Below are positions 5,931 to 9,335 of a stretch of DNA of 9,335 nt, in pieces (positions within the stretch are counted from its first letter, which is position 1; every line of letters begins with the position of its first letter). The notes under the pieces are model-generated. The model was not told the origin of the DNA and did not search any database. It saw nothing but the letters and a program-made list of their open reading frames with translations. The position numbers and the translations under genes were made by a program. Origin of the DNA: Treponema sp. (GTDB taxonomy: Bacteria; Spirochaetota; Spirochaetia; Treponematales; Breznakiellaceae); NCBI GenBank assembly GCA_031288005.1, contig JAITSE010000036.1, positions 1 to 9,335 of the forward strand, given 5' to 3'.

Positions 5931-7619
5931 CTACTTATACTCAATTTTCAGCGTGATGTTCTGGCTGATACTGCTCGCACCACCGCCGGTATTAGTACTG
6001 AAGGCCCCGTTCTCCCAGCCGCCGCCACGAAAGCCGTTGCCCCAGCGCTCCGTAGTATCGTAACCGCTGTAAGTTGCCGGCACTGTACCGTATCCCGTAG
6101 CGCCCGCGGGAACCTTCACGGTAACAGTTTTAGAGGCGGAAACATAGTCGAACATCCTATACCCCAGCGTTGGGGCCGCGCTGCCAAGGGTAATGGTCAG
6201 GGCCTGTCCCGCGGTAAACTGGAAAGCGAAGTAACCGATGGTTTCCGCATTAGGGATGTTTACCGTGGTCAGTCTGTTGCAGGATGAGAAGGCGCTATCG
6301 CCGATGCTTGTCGCAGATGGGAAGTCAGCCGTGGTCAAGCTGTAGCAGCCGTAGAAGGCGCTATCGCCGATGCTTGTTGCAGATGGGAAGTCAGCCGTGG
6401 TCAGGCTGGTGCAGACACTGAAGGCACTGTTGCCGATGCTTGTCGCCAATGGGAAGTTCGCCGTGGTCAGGCTGGTGCATCTGGAGAAGGCGCCAGCGCC
6501 GATGCTTGTTATGCCGGAACCGCTGATGCTTTTAAGAGATGTGAAGTACCTGAAAGTTTTGCCCTCAGTAAGACTATAATATTTAATGCTCGTTGCCACA
6601 TTCGGCAGAACCAGGAACACGATTTTGCTTTCCCAGGTATTGGCCCTCGTGCCGGGGTCGAATTCTGTCCCGCTCATGGTGCATTCCGAAAGGTCCAGGG
6701 CGACATATTTACCCGCCTCATATATCGCGGAAAGAAGGCTGTTCCAGTCGCTTGCCAGGTTAAGCGTTAGCGCCAAGGATACGGGGTTGACGGCTGATTG
6801 ACCTCCTGAAGCGGCGGCAAGGAAATTTTTGACATCGTTAATGCTTTGTATCTTCCATTGCGCTGTGAATGTTACGCTGCCGCTTGCCGTGTACGAGGCT
6901 CCCGCCGCGTATGTCCCGCCGCCGTCCGTCTTCCAGCCCGCAAAGCTTTTGCCGGAAGGCGCGGTCATGCTTCCCTGAGCGGGAAGGCTTATCGCATTTT
7001 CAGCGTTCACGGTCTGGCTTGCCGGGGCGCTTCCGCCGCCTTCTCCCACGCTAAACGTAATCGTGTACTGCGTAATCCACTGGGCGTGCATCGTCAGGTT
7101 CCCGTTCAATGTGTAGGGCCAAGAGAAAAGCTCCCCGCCATCCGCCGTGCTGAACCAGCCCAGGAAGATATATCCCTCACGCAGAGGGTCTGCGGGCTTA
7201 TCAACCAAGGCCCCTTCATCAGCCTTTATTGGCGGGACTGCCGTCCCCCCGGCGCTGTTAAACGTAATTGTATACTCCCGGACCGTGGCTGCCGTAAACG
7301 CCGCCTCAACCGTCACATTGCCGGCGGGCATCTTAAAAAAATACTGCGGGTAGCTGCCGCCTATCGGCACTGCGCCGTTATTGACATTGAGGCTGCCTTC
7401 CGTATACCGGTAGCCCGCATCCGGCGTTACCGTGATGATCACGTAGGCCCCCGCCTCCGCATTCGCCGGACTGAGCGTAACCGCGCCGTTCGTAATACCG
7501 TCCGCTGCCTCCGCCTTGTAAACAGCCGTCGCAGAGGTTTTATCGCCCATATTGCACGCCGGGAAGCCCAACGCCAAAACCAGCGCCGCCAAAAATAACC
7601 GGGAAACCGTCTTTTTCAT
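5931..7619 (-). CDS. Surface lipoprotein with InlB-type and BspA-type leucine-rich repeats (562 aa)
   Basis: A predicted secreted lipoprotein, probably surface-exposed and adhesive or host/substrate-binding, as inferred for BspA-like treponemal proteins. The signal sequence MKKTVSRLFLAALVLALG is followed by FPAC, a relaxed spirochaete-style lipobox with Cys22 as the lipidated residue. Then come a bacterial-repeat domain (about 41-110), two InlB B-repeat-like domains (about 116-181, EYTITFNSAGG to MHAQW; about 184-255, QYTITFSVGEG to FTAQW), and BspA/LRR_5 repeats of 22 aa (about 366-465, consensus ATSIGDSAF..C.SLTTADFPS). A Gly-rich tail ends QNITLKIEYK. The ribosome site is weak (AAGAAG about 6 nt upstream), but the start is fixed by the signal peptide. 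A consensus promoter lies about 90 nt upstream. Precise ligand unknown. Confidence 0.88.
   Translation of the reverse strand: MKKTVSRLFLAALVLALGFPACNMGDKTSATAVYKAEAADGITNGAVTLSPANAEAGAYVIITVTPDAGYRYTEGSLNVNNGAVPIGGSYPQYFFKMPAGNVTVEAAFTAATVREYTITFNSAGGTAVPPIKADEGALVDKPADPLREGYIFLGWFSTADGGELFSWPYTLNGNLTMHAQWITQYTITFSVGEGGGSAPASQTVNAENAISLPAQGSMTAPSGKSFAGWKTDGGGTYAAGASYTASGSVTFTAQWKIQSINDVKNFLAAASGGQSAVNPVSLALTLNLASDWNSLLSAIYEAGKYVALDLSECTMSGTEFDPGTRANTWESKIVFLVLPNVATSIKYYSLTEGKTFRYFTSLKSISGSGITSIGAGAFSRCTSLTTANFPLATSIGNSAFSVCTSLTTADFPSATSIGDSAFYGCYSLTTADFPSATSIGDSAFSSCNRLTTVNIPNAETIGYFAFQFTAGQALTITLGSAAPTLGYRMFDYVSASKTVTVKVPAGATGYGTVPATYSGYDTTERWGNGFRGGGWENGAFSTNTGGGASSISQNITLKIEYK
6234..6563 (-). 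repeat. Tandem 66-bp coding repeats (22-aa LRR_5 units)
   Basis: Units begin at 6234, 6300, 6366, 6432 and 6498, exactly 66 bp apart on the plus strand. The 6300 and 6366 units are nearly identical over their first 37 bases; the outermost units are more diverged. Gain or loss of a unit keeps the frame, so copy number could vary between strains without breaking the protein. Confidence 0.85.
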
Positions 7620-7633
7620 ATAAATCTTCTTTA

Positions 7634-7666
7634 GAACCGCAGGTTCCAGGCGTGTAAGACACGCCT
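7634..7666 (-). repeat. Two adjacent triloop hairpins in the lipoprotein leader
   Basis: GAACC-gca-GGTTC at 7634-7646 and AGGCGTGT-aag-ACACGCCT at 7648-7666, separated by one base. Both lie in the predicted 5' untranslated region, 14-46 nt upstream of the start codon, next to the ribosome site. They could affect mRNA stability or translation, or be members of the dispersed palindrome family; the sequence alone does not tell. Confidence 0.6.
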
Positions 7667-7715
7667 ACAGTCTGTTTTCGTTTTCGCTTCTTCTGTTGTA
7701 CAAAGCATGGAAATT

Positions 7716-7744
7716 ATTATAGTATATTATGACGAATTTGTCAA
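7716..7744 (-). promoter_or_regulatory. Consensus sigma-70-type promoter of the lipoprotein gene
   Basis: On the minus strand TTGACA (7739-7744) and TATAAT (7716-7721) are separated by exactly 17 bp, a full match to the consensus. The predicted start near 7709 gives a leader of about 90 nt. The -35 box overlaps an imperfect palindrome (7731-7742, GACGAATTTGTC) that might be an operator. Confidence 0.85.
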
Positions 7745-7868
7745 TTATCCGAATCATACTGTAATTTTTCCAAGTGAAAAGACGGCGTGAGCTAAAATCA
7801 GCTAAGCCCGCCGCAGAATTCAAATCCGCGTTTCGGCGGCGCTCTTAATTTTGGAGCAATACGCCGGC

Positions 7869-7897
7869 TTGAAGCGGAATATGTATCCTGCTATGAT
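7869..7897 (+). promoter_or_regulatory. Possible nudC promoter (TTGAAG-17-TATGAT)
   Basis: TTGAAG at 7869-7874 and TATGAT at 7892-7897 with 17-bp spacing. The -10 box ends 8 nt before the nudC ATG and there is no Shine-Dalgarno, so the transcript would start at or beside the start codon (leaderless). The divergent spacer 7745-7868 holds no gene that I can see. Confidence 0.5.
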
Positions 7898-7905
7898 AAT
7901 TTTTC

Positions 7906-8781
7906 ATGGAAACGTCTCTGCCGGAAGGCCGGGCTTCGCGGATATTTGTTTTTTATGGTGATGCCCTGGCGGTTCCCACATCTCTGCTAAACGGAATTTC
8001 TCATGAAATTGGCGGCTTCTCTTTGTTCAAAGGCTTTGGCCGGGAGCAGCTTCCTGAAGAATGGACAGAAAGGGCAGCGGATTATTTTGAAATCCATGAA
8101 ACCTGGGGAGAATGCAGCATAGCGGGTTTGCTCCTTGATGCCGCCGTGTCCCTGCCCGAAGGATGGCAGACGGTCAACATACGGCATTATCTTCCATTTG
8201 CGGAACAATGCGTCTTTTCACCAGGCCGGGAGGACATAGCCCGCCTTTTCAGGGCCTGCCACGTTATGCATTGGCGCAAGGAATCTGCCTACTGCGGCGT
8301 CTGTGGCAGCCGTAACACGGACGCCCCCGACGAACTTGCCCGGCTTTGCCCGATTTGCGGGCGGCGGGAATACCCCCGGATTTCCCCGGCTGTCATTGTC
8401 CTGGTTACCAATGACCGGGACGAGGTTCTCCTGGCCCACAACAAAAAGTTCTCAGACGGCGTTTACAGCCTTATCGCGGGATTTAACGAAGCCGGGGAAA
8501 ATCTAGAAACTACGGCGGAACGGGAAGTCCTGGAGGAGGCGGGAATCGGAATAGACTGTCTGCGCTACGAAGCCTCACAGCCCTGGCCTTTTCCTAACTC
8601 CCTGATGATAGGCTTCACCGCCCGCCATAGCTGTGGAGAAATCCGCCCGGACGGTGAAGAAATAGACGATGCCCGCTGGTTCCGCCGGGATTTCCTGCCG
8701 GATCTGCCCAGTCCCGGCTCAATGGCCCGGTATCTCATCAACCGGTGGCTTTATGGAGCATCTCCGTGTGCCAAACAATGA
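7906..8781 (+). CDS. nudC: NAD+ diphosphatase / NAD-RNA decapping Nudix hydrolase NudC (291 aa)
   Basis: Hydrolyses NAD(H) to NMN(H) and AMP; family members also remove NAD caps from RNA 5' ends. The protein has an N-terminal domain (about 1-120), then a four-cysteine zinc ribbon: CGVC (Cys130, Cys133) and CPIC (Cys148, Cys151), followed by YPRISPAVIVLV. The Nudix box lies at 192-214, GFNEAGE through REVLEEAGI, with Arg206 and catalytic glutamates 207, 210 and 211 present. SQPWPFPNS (224-232) is the motif that marks the NudC/NADH pyrophosphatase subfamily. The C-terminus is slightly extended (GASPCAKQ). Length is normal for the family, though a bit longer than the E. coli protein. It stands alone, divergent from the lipoprotein gene. 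The start at 7906 is the first ATG before conserved sequence; a TATGAT box just upstream supports it, but there is no ribosome site. Confidence 0.92.
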   Translation: METSLPEGRASRIFVFYGDALAVPTSLLNGISHEIGGFSLFKGFGREQLPEEWTERAADYFEIHETWGECSIAGLLLDAAVSLPEGWQTVNIRHYLPFAEQCVFSPGREDIARLFRACHVMHWRKESAYCGVCGSRNTDAPDELARLCPICGRREYPRISPAVIVLVTNDRDEVLLAHNKKFSDGVYSLIAGFNEAGENLETTAEREVLEEAGIGIDCLRYEASQPWPFPNSLMIGFTARHSCGEIRPDGEEIDDARWFRRDFLPDLPSPGSMARYLINRWLYGASPCAKQ

Positions 8782-8852
8782 CTAGTTTCATGTCCAGACA
8801 TTGTTGGTCTGAGATTGGCTTTCGTATACCACCAGAACATAAATATCTAACG

Positions 8853-8902
8853 ATGCTTCAAAATCTCAAGTTTGAAACATCTTCCTTAAAAAAATGAAGC
8901 AT
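8853..8902. repeat. Nested inverted repeats between nudC and the tRNA-like palindrome
   Basis: The outer arms ATGCTTCA (8853-8860) and TGAAGCAT (8895-8902) enclose a smaller inverted pair, TTCAAA (8857-8862) and TTTGAA (8871-8876). They lie immediately before the tRNA-derived palindrome and might be recombinase or accessory-factor sites, but short AT-rich inverted repeats are common. Nothing else is evident in 8782-8907; no good nudC terminator is visible. Confidence 0.5.
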
Positions 8903-8907
8903 AAACA

Positions 8908-8983
8908 GGGCCATCGAGGACTTGAACCTCGGACCAAGAGACTCATAATCTCTTGGTCCGAGGTTCAAGTCCTCGATGGCCCA
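8908..8983 (+). other. tRNA-Ile2(CAU)-derived perfect palindrome, probable attachment site
   Basis: The arms 8908-8941 and 8949-8982 are perfect 34-nt reverse complements around the 7-nt loop CTCATAA. The right half reads as a tRNA 3' half: anticodon loop CTCATAA (anticodon CAT), anticodon-stem strand TCTCT, TGGTC, T-stem CGAGG, T-loop TTCAAGT, CCTCG, acceptor strand ATGGCCC, discriminator A. It resembles the 3' half of tRNA-Ile2, whose CAU anticodon is modified to lysidine. The left half is not a D-arm half but the inverse copy: GGGCCAT, then CGAGG-ACTTGAA-CCTCG. Positions 8-9, the D-loop GG and the D-stem consensus are missing and no CCA is encoded, so a working tRNA is unlikely. With a likely integrase gene 120 bp away, an att site is the best reading. 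Confidence 0.8.
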
Positions 8984-8988
8984 AAGCT

Positions 8989-9011
8989 AATTCCTTACTA
9001 TATAAGGAATT
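8989..9011. repeat. 9-bp AT-rich hairpin AATTCCTTA-ctata-TAAGGAATT
   Basis: Perfect 9-bp arms with a 5-nt loop, 6 nt after the tRNA-like palindrome. It is too AT-rich and lacks a T-run, so a terminator is doubtful; it may be a recombinase-associated site. Confidence 0.5.
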
Positions 9012-9051
9012 ACTAAACGACTTCCTTCTAATTTTCTCAAGATTGCCTGGC

Positions 9052-9073
9052 ATCGTGCACTTATCGTGCATTT
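9052..9073 (+). repeat. Tandem 11-bp repeat ATCGTGCA(C/T)TT
   Basis: Two head-to-tail copies (9052-9062 and 9063-9073) differing at one base, each containing GTGCA. They lie about 30 bp upstream of the likely integrase gene, where arm-type integrase sites or an operator would be expected. No promoter is clear. Confidence 0.6.
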
Positions 9074-9102
9074 ATTTTTCCACCATACCGGAGGATAATG
9101 TC

Positions 9103-9335
9103 ATGCCCAGGCTTCAAAAGCCGTTTACCGCCCTCAGCCGGCGGGATTCTAAGACCTTCCAATTAACCATAAATCCGTCTTGCGGCCTCCCGGACAAGAT
9201 ATGCCGGGAGTGGCGCCGGAAAAGTTTCCAGAGCCTGCCGGATGAACTGTCTATGTACCGGTATCCCAAAACGAAAGCCGCCGCGGAGTCAGGCGCCCTG
9301 GCCCTTATTCAATACTTAAAGAAACAACTGGAGGA
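9103..9335 (+). CDS. N-terminus of a probable tyrosine recombinase/integrase (partial)
   Basis: The reading frame is open to the window edge; 77 complete codons are visible. It begins MPRLQKPFTALSRRDSKTF and contains a basic beta-like stretch (FQLTINP), REWRRKSFQ, YRYPKTKAAAESGALALIQ and a helical end (YLKKQLEE). The layout (KPF start, short strands, then TKAAAE leading into a helix) resembles the arm-type DNA-binding head of phage and island integrases in treponemes; the catalytic R-H-R-Y part would lie beyond the window, so this is inference. GGAGG at 9090-9094 is 8 nt from the ATG at 9103. The out-of-frame ATG at 9098 is only 3 nt from GGAGG and soon meets a stop. The adjacent tRNA-derived palindrome supports an integrase. 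Confidence 0.6.
   Translation, partial: MPRLQKPFTALSRRDSKTFQLTINPSCGLPDKICREWRRKSFQSLPDELSMYRYPKTKAAAESGALALIQYLKKQLE

Noticed and set aside
6846..7598. Long plus-strand reading frame (250 codons) opposite the lipoprotein
   Set aside because: It is a shadow of the lipoprotein gene: basic, Arg/Pro/Ala-rich, without recognisable domains, and the minus strand has a signal peptide, lipobox and known repeats.
8908..8983. Functional tRNA gene (Met or Ile, anticodon CAU)
   Set aside because: The T-arm, anticodon loop and acceptor pairing are present, but there is no D-arm consensus, no U8 linker and no GG in the D-loop. The 5' half is an exact inverse copy of the 3' half, which is not a tRNA 5' half. 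It is treated as tRNA-derived instead.

Overview
The window looks like a chromosomal segment of a spirochaete, most plausibly a host-associated Treponema. The reasons are a Bacteroides/Treponema-type surface lipoprotein carrying InlB-like and BspA-like repeats, a solitary AmmeMemoRadiSam radical SAM enzyme, moderately high GC content, and intergenic regions packed with small palindromes. The species assignment is inference from protein families and style; no marker gene is present.

Layout. Positions 1-204 hold nested palindromes. lysA (205-1497, minus) is a diaminopimelate decarboxylase. Positions 1498-2044 hold its promoter region and a dense array of hairpins; part of this array (1740-1830) is an inverted copy of 19-123, so lysA lies between inverted repeats. 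A MATE efflux transporter (2045-3436, plus) converges, with an 8-bp overlap, on amrS (3429-4481, minus). amrS is translationally coupled (TAATG) to an unrecognised 125-residue protein (4481-4858, minus). Upstream come an iterated palindrome (4946-5000) and a 260-codon minus-strand reading frame (5047-5826) broken by two in-frame stops. A repeat-rich lipoprotein (5931-7619, minus) has a consensus promoter and is divergent from nudC (7906-8781, plus).

The right end looks like the edge of an integrative element. At 8908-8983 there is a perfect 34-bp inverted repeat around a 7-nt loop. Its right half is the 3' half of a tRNA-Ile2(CAU)-like gene, and its left half is the reverse complement of that same half, giving a symmetrical cloverleaf that is not a normal tRNA. 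About 120 bp further on, a truncated gene begins (9103-9335) whose N-terminus resembles the arm-binding region of treponemal tyrosine recombinases.

The genes do not form one pathway: lysine/peptidoglycan precursor synthesis, efflux, radical SAM modification, a surface lipoprotein and NAD(H)/NAD-RNA turnover are simply adjacent. The most unusual content is non-coding: the tRNA-derived palindrome beside a likely integrase, and a family of small palindromes, many with 3-nt loops, that nest inside one another and show one clear paired base change between copies.
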